Shown piece by piece: positions 11,710 through 22,600 of a stretch of 64,000 nt of DNA. A program made the translations under genes and the position numbers. Numbering within the stretch: the first letter of the stretch is position 1; every line of letters begins with the position of its first letter. Location: contig JAVTVY010039197.1 in the NCBI GenBank assembly GCA_036873755.1, forward strand, positions 1 to 64,000, given 5' to 3'. Under the pieces are notes generated by a model. The model was not told the DNA's origin and did no database searches. It saw only the letters and a list, made by a program, of their open reading frames with translations. The DNA comes from Hanleya hanleyi. Lineage: Eukaryota; Mollusca; Polyplacophora; Lepidopleurida; Hanleyidae.

Positions 11710-13855
11710 TTTAACGTGTACGAGCAGGCCCAGTCGTAGTGTTTATGAAAAACGAATCAATAACCGGGATTGCCCACTGGCATTCTGGCCGTCACCGTAG
11801 TTAGCCCCTTTACTAGTAGAGATCCGGGGATCGAAGAGATGATCCCAACCCTACAAGGATGACTGATGCTGATGTAAAGGTCTATTATGGTATATTCTGC
11901 ACGAATAGTATACGCGATTACAGATAATATCATAGAACCACGTGGCTTAGACAGAATGTCTAAGGAGATGTAACGTTATGCAGTAGAATAATATTTACAT
12001 ATATGTACAGACACTAGGGAAGTGTATGCAAATAAACTTGATGTTGTATACAAATAATATAAGAGAGTGTGTGCATATAATTTTACAGATACAGTTATGC
12101 TTTAAATATGTATGGGTACGCAATAAGGGCGGCCTGGTTGCTGGCCCTTCTCTTCTGTGTACAAGGGCGGCCTGGCTGCTGGCCCTTCACCTCTTCTGTC
12201 ACACGTAATCATGGGCGGCCTGGTTGCTGGCCCTTTCCCCACACGATAACTGTATTTGCGACCCGGTCGCAGCCCGTCTTCTGAGACCTTCCGCGACCCT
12301 CTGCGACCCGGTCGCAAGTCGTCTTCTTCCGTCGTTGGAACGTTACGGCTGTAACACTCTCTCGCTATACGATATCCAGTCGTTGGAGCCTCTCCACGGA
12401 TGTGGCAGCCCGTCGTCTTCTTCACCCCCAGTCGTCGGAACGTTACAGCTGTAACGCTCTCTCAATATATGCCACCCAGTCGTTGGAGCTCCTCCACGGA
12501 TGTGGCAGCCCGTCGTCTTCTTCACCCCCAGTCGTCGGAGCCTGACCCTAACTCGTCAGCTCACCAGTTTGCTTCCCTCACAGGTAGGTACAGCACGGCG
12601 TCTCAACCCTCACGGCTGCTGCAACCCGTCTATAGACACGACCCGTGGCTACACAACTTCACGACGACCCTCCAGGTAAGAAACACGTATAGCTCGTCCT
12701 CCGTGGCCATCACGACATCTACTTGGGTATATATTGTGTTATCATTTCATCTGGTACCGATGTAGCATCATTAATGTCTGTAAACCGCCGATGGCGACTC
12801 TCTTCGACCCTCTGCGACCTTTCTGCGACCCGGTCTCTCAGATTTCCCGGTTTATCGACGTATCTCGGGAGAAGAAACCCGTCTCTGCTGTGCCCTGTCT
12901 TCTGGTACTGTCTGTAACCTTTGTGGTCTCTTTCGCACCCGTACAGCATCTATGTATTTATAGTACATTTGCATATAATCTGAGGGTGGAGGGAATCCCT
13001 TATTACCGTCATATACCGCTTCACGACCGATGACACCGACACCTATACTATACTGACCACATCCCAGTGCCCCGGGCTGTTCAGCAAAACAGTGCAGATA
13101 TCATACAATCTACTGGTATTGACCTATATTCTTATTCTATACTGTTGTTTGATCATGATTACCGTGATGTGCTACGCGACAATACATGTCATGTTACAGT
13201 ATTATAGAATACCCCCAGACTACAATAAACACACCAGTCGGTCTTCCCACTCTGTCGTGTTCTCTATACTTATAGTACAACACAAAAACACGGTTCCACA
13301 CTGAAAATGCAAGCCGGCAAATTCGCATTGGATTGACGTGTTTTATATCGGTTGCACTAGCTACAGGATCTACAATCTTTTAGACTCCCAGGCCAAAACA
13401 ATTACATTTGCGACCCGGTCGTAAAGTGCGCCAAAACCACACAATACAGGCTGTACCTTGCGTGCTTCCTCAAGATCTGTCTTTCTGGTACTCCCCGTTC
13501 GAAATGTCCGCACCTCTATATATACTGCGTGCACTCTCCGCACCCGAAAAGTCCCCACAGGAAGTTCCCCACGAACGGAGACGTTTCGCCCGCCACGAAA
13601 GATCGTCTCTCACAGCGAAATTACAGTTCATAGTCCATAAACTAGAACGGCATCCCAATCTAGAACCTGTAGGGAATATTTCACGTAATTGTCAACTCCT
13701 ATCTTGGTCTGGTAAGTTAGAAATACAGGGGACTCCATTTCCGTACACTGGCCTGCATTTCATTAACGATACATGTACAAGGTCCTTCCCCGCATTCCAT
13801 TCTGGGTCACCCTCCATAGTCGAATCGTTCTCTACACAAACGGTTAACCGTTACA
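11710..13855 (-). repeat. 5' LTR (higher-coordinate copy)
   Basis: Direct repeat of 6672-8580. Its inner end reads TTTAACG where the other LTR has TGTAACG, and its outer end is CGTTACA. It carries an extra segment at about 11785-12125 and fewer TGCGACCCGGTCGCA motifs (near 12256, 12302, 13409). The many differences between the LTRs indicate an old insertion. Confidence 0.9.
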
Positions 13856-13859
13856 TCTA

Positions 13860-14224
13860 GATCACATAATTTGTATTCTAAACTACAATATCTCTCTGCA
13901 ATGCTTTTGCGGTAAGATGATGCGGTAAATTTGTATCTGAATTTTGAGGACTATATTCCCCTGTAAATGACCCCAGACAGTTGGGGTTCCCCATTAAGTA
14001 TCAGGACACTTGTAAAATTTACCGTTCAATATATACGTTTAGATTCTATAATATTCTAAACACTATTCCATTTCGTTCCAAATATGAAGTTCACTCGTTT
14101 ACTTGTAATCACTGGTTGTTGGTGGACACACACACACAGACGTTATCCTCACACACACAGACGTTATCCTTTTCTTATCATTCCTTACTTCAAGGTTCAG
14201 CGTTGGCCATATAGGCGTCTCAGT
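13860..14224. other. No gene seen
   Basis: AT-rich with a short tandem of CACACACAGACGTTATCCT at about 14130-14170. No other feature. Confidence 0.5.
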
Positions 14225-14629
14225 CCGTTCTACACGGGCACGTTTTCCTTGACAATTTTTACTTGCCAGGTCTGGATAAGTAACGTATCCATGTAGATAA
14301 GCAACAAGTTTTCCCCCTCATGGGGCCAGCTTTGCCATGAACGACGGATGTCCACCTGGCGAGTAAATCGAGAAACTACGTTTACTTTTACTTTTAGGAA
14401 ATATCGAAGTTGATGAGCTGCGTGGAAAAAGCGCACGCATGAAAAAAAAAAGTGACAATGTTTTTCTTGTTCGCTATCTACGCGGCGAAGTTTCCTTGTT
14501 CATTAGTCAAGGAAAAGCTGGCACGACTAGCTATTAAACAAGTGCGAATTGACGAGGAAAAGTTGTACACGGGCACTTTTTCGTTGTCATGGAAAAATTG
14601 TCAAGTAAAACTTGCCCGTGTACAACGGG
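14225..14629. mobile_element. Small MITE-like inverted-repeat element
   Basis: The left end CCGTTCTACACGGGCACG and the right end CTTGCCCGTGTACAACGGG form inverted repeats of about 40 bp, extending through CTTGACAATTTTT. A second internal copy of the repeat (about 14562) makes a local hairpin with the right end. There is no coding capacity, and I could not confirm a target duplication. Confidence 0.6.
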
Positions 14630-16332
14630 CTTCACGGTTGTTTTTTTTGCCCGAGGAGAGTTAGAAGCATAGGACAGAGGCTGATTAAATGAGCCTAAAT
14701 GATTGCACTGATAAGATTGTTACTATATACAGGGTATATAAAGCGTGCTGTGAAAATATTAGATTTGTTTTGGAGAGTCAGGCTATTCACTGTACACCAT
14801 TAGAATGGGAAATTTATTTCCAGATTTGTAAATGCAACGAATCACCAACTGTACGATATATGGTTATATCAATTCCATATTGTATCGAAAATTGCTTGTG
14901 CCATATGCATAGTCTGTATTTGAAATATTATTGCAAACATGAACTCTCGATAAATGTTATTAAAATGCCTTTTGTTGTTACCATAGATACAATCTCATCG
15001 AAGAGTATCACGGTTTTATGTACATATATATTGCCTCGAGGAATAGTATTTCATTAACAGTTCGAAAGATTATCTGCAGGCGTTTGCGTATACAGGGGAA
15101 GTAGTATAGAAGCATAAATCTGGTCATATCCGAGGAGGCGTGTGAAGGGCACCGTAAATGGGGCATGATCTTGGACCTGGAGATTGACCGTGTACCTTGG
15201 ATGTTGATCCATGACAATTTGGAGTGACCAAACAGAAGACTAGATGACCCAATCTGTGACACCATCAGTAGTAAAGAAACGCATTTCGGATGGGAATGGG
15301 TGCGTGGGTTGTGATCTGTGATGTGAAATAGAACTAGGTGGGTCATACTTGATCCAAATGTGTAGTGCATGGTGGTGCATTTGAAGATCTCACTGTGTAG
15401 AATACCACTGAGATGCTATCCACATTGACTGATGAGGACATGGTGCACATGCACACTCGTATAGTAGTAGACAAAGGCCATTTTCTGATACAAGTGAGTG
15501 TTTAGAGAAGATATGCGCCATACTGGGTCCAGATGTGTCATACATGGTGTAGTATTTAATCTTTCGTGGGGTAGAATAGAATGTAGTCAGAGAAAACTAT
15601 TGAGAGAAACTGTGACATCATCTGTGAAATCTGCGACGTCATGAGTATCAGAGAATGAGATATAACGGGTGCATTTGTTTGGGTTGTAACCTTGGGTGTG
15701 AATTCAATTGGGTATATGTGGGCCATTTTTGGTCCAGTCCGAAAATCTTTGAATTAATATTGAAAGCCAAGGGTCAAGGGAAAGGTCATGTATTGTGTCA
15801 CTCCATCCATCTATTTAGGGGAAAACCATGTTGGTATTGCAACGCATACATTACTTACACACAGCCGTACATATTCACACAATTAAACACAACATAACAG
15901 GGAATGGAAAAAGATCCCGAAGTACTGACGAGTCATTTCTAAATACATGATGATTTGTATCCCAACCCCACTTTTGTAGCTGTTCATGTGAACATCTTGA
16001 GTGGTACAACTACACAGTCTTAGCACCGGCTAGACGTTATCGCCATGTGACCTATTCTCTGCAAGGCTAAGTTACACATAGTCTTACAATCCACACTCAA
16101 ACTCTACCCACAAGTGACATATGACAGTACTGACCGTATTCACGCATAGCCAAGCAGATCCCAATACTCTGATCCACACAACAAACATGCCAGCTAGCTA
16201 AGCATGCTATAAAAAAGAAGTGTTCTTGTCCATTTCGTCGACACTCTGTCAGCCACTACGCCACAACAAAAACCTAGTGTATCAACTCAAAAAAATAAAC
16301 TGAAACTGAATAGAAAAACTGTCACAGACATA
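14630..16332. other. No gene seen
   Basis: Unique-looking sequence. Open frames such as 14689-15057 (122 codons, Cys- and Ile-rich) show no recognisable domain, signal peptide or splice context. I see no RNA gene. Confidence 0.5.
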
Positions 16333-16344
16333 GATCAGACATAA

Positions 16345-16584
16345 GGGTGAGTGAATATGATTTAACGTCGCTTTCAACTATAGTTCAGTCATATCACGAC
16401 GTTGGGTTCTATTCCTTTTCACACCCGGGAACCACACGGGTGGGGTCCTATTCCTTTTCACACCTGGGAACCCCACGGGTGCCTCAGTTAGTCGACTCTT
16501 ACGACAAGCTGTCTGAGGAGCCGAGGCCTATTCTTACCATGACCTGCGGTGTGCACAATGACATCCCAGGTCAATCCCCGGGGC
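16345..16584 (-). mobile_element. SINE, minus orientation, with 12-bp target duplication
   Basis: GATCAGACATAA flanks it on both sides (16333-16344 and 16585-16596). On the minus strand its 3' end reads CGTCGTGATATGACTG, then GTTGAAAGCGACGTTAAA, then a CACTCACCC tail. This is the same 3' end as the SINE at 45410-45739. It holds a 42-bp internal tandem duplication (GTGTGAAAAGGAATAG) and a GTCGTAAGAGTCGACTAA stretch that I recall from dispersed molluscan repeats. The open frame across it (16347-16658) is not a gene. Confidence 0.85.
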
Positions 16585-16596
16585 GATCAGACATAA

Positions 16597-17076
16597 ACAG
16601 ACATAGATCAGACATATGCCGATGGAAATTGCCATCACATAAAAATGAGCCTATATAAAAAAAGATGAAATATACCTCCTGATGATATGTCACATCACCT
16701 CATCAGACCAGTTATCTTGGATTTTGCTTTACATTGAGATAACCCACACATTTAGTGTGTTGAGTCCCCCAAACGCCAACCTCCCATTTCTCCCCTGTGG
16801 TATTAACAACTCAAATTGTTCAGGCCAGAAGTGTATCAGTTGGAGCTCAATGATGATATACCCCAGAGGTAAAGGGAAATAGAGAACACAAATTAAAGAA
16901 GTCAAAGGTAAGTGAAAGGTTCACCAATGTTAGGTTTATAAATGACTTGCGTGCAGATAAAGAATATCCATATACATGCAAATATATATATTACCGAAGA
17001 GCTGTTGAAGTGGTGATATCGATTTAGAAAAATAAAATCCATAACTCGCACATTTACAGTAGTGTTTGAGGTTTCT
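16597..17076. other. Intergenic, downstream of PGAP4
   Basis: No gene seen. It contains AT-rich sequence and short purine tracts. Confidence 0.5.
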
Positions 17077-17082
17077 TTTATT
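17077..17082 (-). terminator. Candidate polyadenylation signal of PGAP4
   Basis: AATAAA on the minus strand, about 260 bp downstream of the PGAP4 stop codon. Other AATAAA-like sites are possible, so the call is positional. Confidence 0.45.
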
Positions 17083-17343
17083 ATATGTTTTAAAACGTTG
17101 TCAAATATCATAGATCGTCAATACAACCCCATTCAAACTAAAAGAACACAAATGATTAGTGATTAGAGCACCAAAAATAAAAAAAATTCAATGAAATTTA
17201 AATAATTTGTTTCCTATGATTAAAACTGTTGAATGGTAGATAAAAACTCACAATATAACAGTTGAAAAAAAAAATCACAGTATAAAAGTTGGAAGCCATT
17301 CATTTACCCTGACATAAATACAGCGTAGGCCTACTTGTAAAAT

Positions 17344-18657
17344 CTAAACAATAAAAGGGTTTAAAATTTCATTCCTCAAACTGGAATATAGTCCAATGTG
17401 CTTAAACAGATTGGGTTGAATCATAAATGCTCTGGCTCCAGTTTCCCTGCGAAATTTGTCCAGGATGGTATCTTTTGCAAAATTTGCCTTCGATTTAGTT
17501 TTCGACAAGTAAGCAGCCACTTTAAAACCTCCTTCACGTGGATAAAGGATGGCGGGAGTGCAACAGGATGCAGCAGGTGTAAAAAGATACAAATGCTTGG
17601 AAACTCGACGTAGCTCCAGTAAATTTTGCCTTCCTATAAATATGGCAACCAGGAGTATGTAGCAGGAGAACATGAACCACATGGCGTAAGAGTTGCACTG
17701 GTATTTCGAATGATCAGTCAATCGTTTGTAAATGTACAATACTACAGCACCCATGAACAAACCCATAGAAATGAGCTCTGGGATTCGTTCGATCTCAAAA
17801 CTATAATAACCCAGTAGTCTCTCCGGATGGTAAAGTTTCACATAGACTATATCAGAGGATGACCCTCCATATTCAGATCTCATCAGATGATCGGTCAACC
17901 TGACATCAATCACATCATTGACCATCGTGATCAGACTGTCCAATGGCAAAGCGTCGTCTTCCACCAGAAGCACATGATCAACATTGGTGTTCAAGGTCTG
18001 GTTGAGGCAATAAACATAGTCAGACTTTTCCTTGTCAAAAATATTGGAAGTTTCAGTCTTTCCTACAGGCTTTACATCTGGAAATCTTTGAAAGAAGGGA
18101 AAACTAGAGGAGAGGTTTCGGAATTCCCCGTAAGTCAAAGGGTCAGAATCCACATTGCACAAAAACAGCTTGTAACGTTTCTTTTTGGCTGCTGATGTAT
18201 TGAACAACTGAAGATACTTCCCGACGACCTGGGTAAGATAGTTCGGTTCGAAGCCATCAAATTTGTGCCGGTTTCTGGACACTGTAATGATCGTAATAGC
18301 AACCTCCAGTTGATGTTTCCCTGCAGAAGTTCGGACGAATTCCCCAAGGCTTTCTGTACTGTTTTTAGACCAACGTGATTGGTTGTAATACTGAATAGAT
18401 TGCAGCGCCTCCTTCAGGCGATGGACATTTTCAGTTTTCATATGAGTTATCTCCTCCTGTTTGTTCCTGGTCTTGATGTTGTACAAGGAATGGCGCAGGT
18501 TAAAACACAGGGGAGGGAGGACCAGGAAAAATGTGGCAAAACATAAAACGGTGAAATGTTTGACAAAAGTTTGACACCGCCCATCATCGTGTCGGCACAT
18601 ACATAACAAATGTCTGAAATGTCCAACCCCACGACGAAAGCAGCAGCAGCACCGCAT
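17344..18657 (-). CDS. PGAP4: Post-GPI attachment to proteins factor 4 (GPI N-acetylgalactosamine transferase)
   Basis: PGAP4 (TMEM246) is a Golgi glycosyltransferase that adds GalNAc to the first mannose of GPI anchors. The 437-residue product shows the family's unusual plan. It has a short Cys/Arg-rich cytosolic tail, one membrane segment at about 35-54, then a GT-A fold starting at VAITIITVSRN (119-129). KLFLCNVD and DYVYCLNQTL follow, and the acidic motif VEDDALP (232-238) serves as the metal/sugar-nucleotide site. KLYHPERLLGY (274-284) comes next. Two closely spaced membrane segments (about 294-312 and 325-342) then split the fold, which is diagnostic. The C-terminus has CCTPAILYP and PNLFKHIGLYSSLRNE. 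Length is close to human PGAP4 (403), with a longer N-terminus. The coding region is a single intact exon. Confidence 0.95.
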   Translation of the reverse strand: MRCCCCFRRGVGHFRHLLCMCRHDDGRCQTFVKHFTVLCFATFFLVLPPLCFNLRHSLYNIKTRNKQEEITHMKTENVHRLKEALQSIQYYNQSRWSKNSTESLGEFVRTSAGKHQLEVAITIITVSRNRHKFDGFEPNYLTQVVGKYLQLFNTSAAKKKRYKLFLCNVDSDPLTYGEFRNLSSSFPFFQRFPDVKPVGKTETSNIFDKEKSDYVYCLNQTLNTNVDHVLLVEDDALPLDSLITMVNDVIDVRLTDHLMRSEYGGSSSDIVYVKLYHPERLLGYYSFEIERIPELISMGLFMGAVVLYIYKRLTDHSKYQCNSYAMWFMFSCYILLVAIFIGRQNLLELRRVSKHLYLFTPAASCCTPAILYPREGGFKVAAYLSKTKSKANFAKDTILDKFRRETGARAFMIQPNLFKHIGLYSSLRNEILNPFIV

Positions 18658-18690
18658 CAGAGTTTGCTACCTGTAACATCAAGATAGAAA
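18658..18690 (-). promoter_or_regulatory. Splice acceptor before the PGAP4 coding exon
   Basis: On the minus strand a pyrimidine-rich run ends in GATGTTACAG and is followed by GTAGCAAACTCTG and the ATG. This suggests a separate non-coding 5' exon at higher coordinates, as is common for this gene. The upstream exon was not located. Confidence 0.55.
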
Positions 18691-18699
18691 ATAATCAAA

Positions 18700-19562
18700 T
18701 ACTGGGAAAATGTTATCATCCATCCATATCACACTTGGGAGAATCACTTTTCCATGGTAAAAGCAGGGGTGTTATGTAATCTTTTCCATTTGGGTCACCA
18801 TAACTATTTTCCAGATAAAGTGTTTAGGTCACACACATTCAGAGACATGTTAAAACAAGGGTTTTACTTAACCCATTTGGGTCCCCTTAAATCAAGTTTG
18901 CTTCACGCAACACAGTTCAGGAGTCCATCATAACATAACAGACTTGCATAGGAAGATGATTTGACCCGTCATGCCTGTGACGGCAGAAACCATCATATAA
19001 AAGCCGAAGCACATCACCCTAGGGCATTCCATGGGCATCCCCTCCCCGCTCCTTTCTACCTCCAAGCCGGAGCTTGAATTAGCCCCCCCCCCGCCCCCCA
19101 AGTTTCCTATGCCTATGCATATCATCTCTTTGAGTGAGAGAATTAATCCAGGATTCCTCTCATCCATCTCAGATAATGTGCGCAGTGAGGCATGACACTG
19201 ACTCTCTGAGCTTTCTCTGTAAATTTCTGAGTAGTTGATTTGTGTTTGTCTCTCTGCTCCAAATACATAAATAGTCTGTTCTTCAAATAGTAGGGTAATT
19301 TGATATATCAATTTTCCAAATTCACAACATTTTTCACTGATTAAAAACATGCTTCATCATTGTACCAAAAGAAATGAAAATCAACTCCCAGAAATGTACC
19401 CCAGCTGAATTCATGAGTGTGGTTCATGCCTCACTGCACACTTTGTTATCGGGAACCCTGGCCTGGATTAATTTTTTCTGCTGACCAGCTCAGGATTTCT
19501 GCGAATATGTTGTTTACATTGAAGGTCATCATCCATTCAAGATAATGAACATTTCTGAAATA
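18700..19562. other. Upstream of PGAP4; no further gene seen
   Basis: Probably 5' intron of PGAP4. An open frame on the minus strand (18928-19350) is compositionally odd (Gly run) and unrecognised, and I do not call it a gene. Confidence 0.45.
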
Positions 19563-19564
19563 TA

Positions 19565-21313
19565 GCATGACTGCCCGGTTATTGGACAGGCCCTATTATT
19601 GGACACCTAGACCAAGCGGGGCTATTTTCTGGGAATATACACATGTAACATGACAATTGTAATACAAATTTAATTTTACAGTTGAGTTACAAAGACACGC
19701 TGATAAATTTCTGTTTACTCACGGAATTTGTGCATGTTAAAGGAGTACTTACCTTATTTTTAAGTTTGATTATATTTATCAGCAATTGTATTCCAAATCG
19801 TATTATATTAAACTTATGTAGAAAGGATGCGAAATAAAAGAAATATTGAATATTTGGTCGCTCGCCGCGACGTGACTGGGCGCCGCCATTGCACCAAGTG
19901 CTGCGTGACGTTTTTAGATGAGCGGAAGTGAGTGTATACTCATCTAAAAACGTCATAACGTCATGGAGATTTAAGGTTTCTCGTAGTGTTCATGCCGATA
20001 ATTCCCACGGAAAGGAATCCAGTGAATCCACTGACGTTCCCGTTGATTTTAGTAGTTCAAGTGTAATCATGAAAATGTTTACGATTCAGAAGCATTGTCG
20101 TTCAGCTCAAATCACCAGATGGTTGCAAAGGACGCTCTTTTAGTTTAGCGCTCAACTTCAAATTTTGTCCAAAGTCAATCGAGCGAGTCTCACTTGAAAT
20201 GTTTGCGAACGAAATTCTTCAGCTGGCGGATATACAATGTAACCTAAACCACTTTTCTTCTAGGAATTAACCTCATGAGATTTGCCGCGCCAGTTCTTTC
20301 CTCGAATTAAAACTTCGACCCAGAGTAAATCAAATGTCCATAGTTGAACGTCCTTGCATCAAGCGTTAGCACTGACGTTGTCCTTAATGCTGACGTCATC
20401 AGTCACGTCATCATACAGGCAACATGGCGGCGCCCACGTCGACCTCAAAGCGCAAATTTGACTTCACAAATTGTAATAAAAAATAGTAGATTATCGCCCT
20501 CAACGACAGAAAAATAGTTGGTTATATTTCTTTAAGGGTCTAAACTTTGTAATAGGAACCTATATAAAATAAAGTAAGTACTCCTTTAAGCTCTCATGCG
20601 GGTCAGAAATAGCCTCACAAATTTGGGTGGAAAAGTGCGTCAGAAAATTTCCTTCAGTTTCAGAGTTTCATTCCTGATTGCAGGTTTGATTAAATTCAAC
20701 AAAATTTGGCTGAAAATGTTCCCACAAATATGGAGAATCTTCAGTCTGAATCTCAGTGTGCAACACGACCGGAGTTTGGCAGACAATGTACATTTCTCCC
20801 CGCCACTCCGTCTGAAAGTAGAACATTTCCAGGAGCAGCCAGTTTACGATAGCATGACATGTGGCTCACAGTGGCAATAGCACTGATTGACAGCCAAGGA
20901 TAATGGACACTCCCAAAAACTACAAAATTTGGGACCAGTTGAATCTTCGACGTTCATTCCAAAACTCATTTGTGTGCTACAGTGCGGATTAATCATGTTT
21001 AAATATTCTTGGATGTTTACTAAAGACTGGGGGATAAACAATTTTACAGTAAGTGGATTATTTTCAAATAAATCCATCACTGAAAAAGTGTCCAATAACT
21101 GGGCGCAAACTTGCATTTTCATACTGTGGATGGTCCCTGAGTTTCAACTATTCCCAGTCTCTCCCCGTATTTTTTCTTCAATATTTTTTTATGACGATTT
21201 ATCACTAAAGATGTGGTCCTTTATCCAGTGTTACTTTCTCGGCCATACGTGGTTGCATGGCCGACCTGAAGACTCTTATTCATAAAAAGTGTCCAATAAC
21301 CGGGCAGTCATGC
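19565..21313. mobile_element. TA-flanked (Tc1/mariner/pogo-type) MITE, itself invaded by a TTAA MITE
   Basis: The ends GCATGACTGCCCGGTTATTG and its complement (21290-21313) continue as GGACA, with TA on each side (19563-19564 and 21314-21315). Further GTCCAATAA copies lie inside (about 19599 and 21080). About half of its 1.75 kb is the nested TTAA element. No transposase was found. Confidence 0.75.
19741..20585. mobile_element. TTAA-flanked MITE, copy 1 (nested)
   Basis: It begins AGGAGTACTTACCTTATTTT, ends AAGTAAGTACTCCT, and is flanked by TTAA at 19737-19740 and 20586-20589. Inside is a hairpin TGACGTTTTTAGATGAG / CTCATCTAAAAACGTCA (about 19906-19957). A second copy lies inverted at 24883-25718. 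TTAA targets are used by piggyBac and Kolobok transposases; the sequence does not say which. Confidence 0.85.
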
Positions 21314-21449
21314 TAGGTCTTTTCCCCCAAAACACCCCCACACGTCCATTGTAGGGAGAACGTTTTTTTTTAAGTTGAAAGTTGCAGGAGGATGTGGATC
21401 ATTTTCTATCATCACCGTCGTTTTTTAGGTTACTATTCTGCAACTATTC

Positions 21450-22600
21450 TGATGAGCGTCTCCCAATTACAAAAGGATCTAAAAGCTGACCGTGCTCACA
21501 GGAGCTCTGGTTCTGCCTAGCACGGTCTCTTCTGGGGACGGTCTGTCATACCAGGGGGAGTAACTCTTTACGTACTCTGGCATTAAGAAGGACGCACCGA
21601 GTGAAAACGGCGCTTGCATATCGAGTTCTGAAGAGCCGTAACTACTAAATTCATTCTTTCAATGTTTTTGCGATATGTATACCCGATGTGCTTCACTCAA
21701 CATTAAGTTAACAATAAAATTCCTTCTATCTGAAACTATTATCGGTACATGATGTAGGCCTACCGATAAACTGAATGTTTTCGGGGGTGTTTTCACGCTG
21801 ATAACATAAAAAAACTTGTTTTGAATTGAACTTGAAACGAATACAATAATATTTTGAAAGTATTTATATAATATACAGGCCCATATATTCTAGTTCCTTG
21901 CTTTAAAAAATACGACATTCTTACCAAGTTTAATGACTTAAATGAATAAACTGTGTTCTCTTGAAAACAAAAAACAAAAATTATCAGGATATAGAAATTA
22001 GCCAAATAAAACAAAATTGGTTAAAGATCGGGAGAAAGTGAGTAAATAATGTTGCTTATTACATTTCTGATAAGATACCGGTATGATTTTTGTTATAAAG
22101 TCTAAAAGAAATATTTCCTAAATATTTAAGAATATATATTTTTTGGCAAAATGCTTGACTCAGTTGATCAATTATTATATTATCATTCTGAAGATTGATA
22201 AAACTGATGGCAATGAAAGCAAATTCCAAAGAAGAACGAATTCAATCAAACAACATGCATTCACAGCATGTGTATCTACAAAATGCTGTCAGTGCATGCC
22301 GGGTCAAAGTGGACTTTCGATTGTTCTCAAACAAGCTGTCTCCCTTCATGTATGCTCGTTTTGAAAATCAAATTAAGTTTGTTGTTTTTTTACCGAGATT
22401 CGTAAAAATATCCAAGTTACGGCACACTTATATGATAAATCATTGTTTAGCTATACTAGGGAATTTATATACTTCAGTATATCGATCACACACACGCCGA
22501 GAAGACGACAATACTAGACCGTCCTCCGGAGGGACCGTCCTGGAGAGCGACTCGGCTCCCGTGAGTATGGTCAGCTTTTAGATACGTCTCCCCAATACAT
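21450..22600. repeat. Diverged inverted-repeat pair, probably an old MITE
   Basis: The block around 21470-21550 (ATCTAAAAGCTGACCGTG ... CACGGTCTC ... GACGGTCTG) is the approximate reverse complement of 22520-22590 (AGACCGTCC ... GGTCAGCTTTTAGAT). The interior of about 1 kb is AT-rich and has no gene. Ends and target duplication are not clear. Confidence 0.5.

Larger units (their letters stand above)
6672..13855 (-). mobile_element. Ty3/gypsy-like LTR retrotransposon, internally deleted
   Basis: Two direct repeats (6672-8580 and 11710-13855) flank an internal region with PBS, gag remnant, integrase-region remnant and PPT, all in minus-strand order. The element starts TGTAACG and ends CGTTACA on the plus strand, and TCTA stands outside both ends (6668-6671 and 13856-13859), a 4-bp target duplication. 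The internal region is only about 3.1 kb against the ~4-5 kb expected for gag-pol. Protease, RT, RNase H and the integrase core are missing, so it is non-autonomous. Confidence 0.9.
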
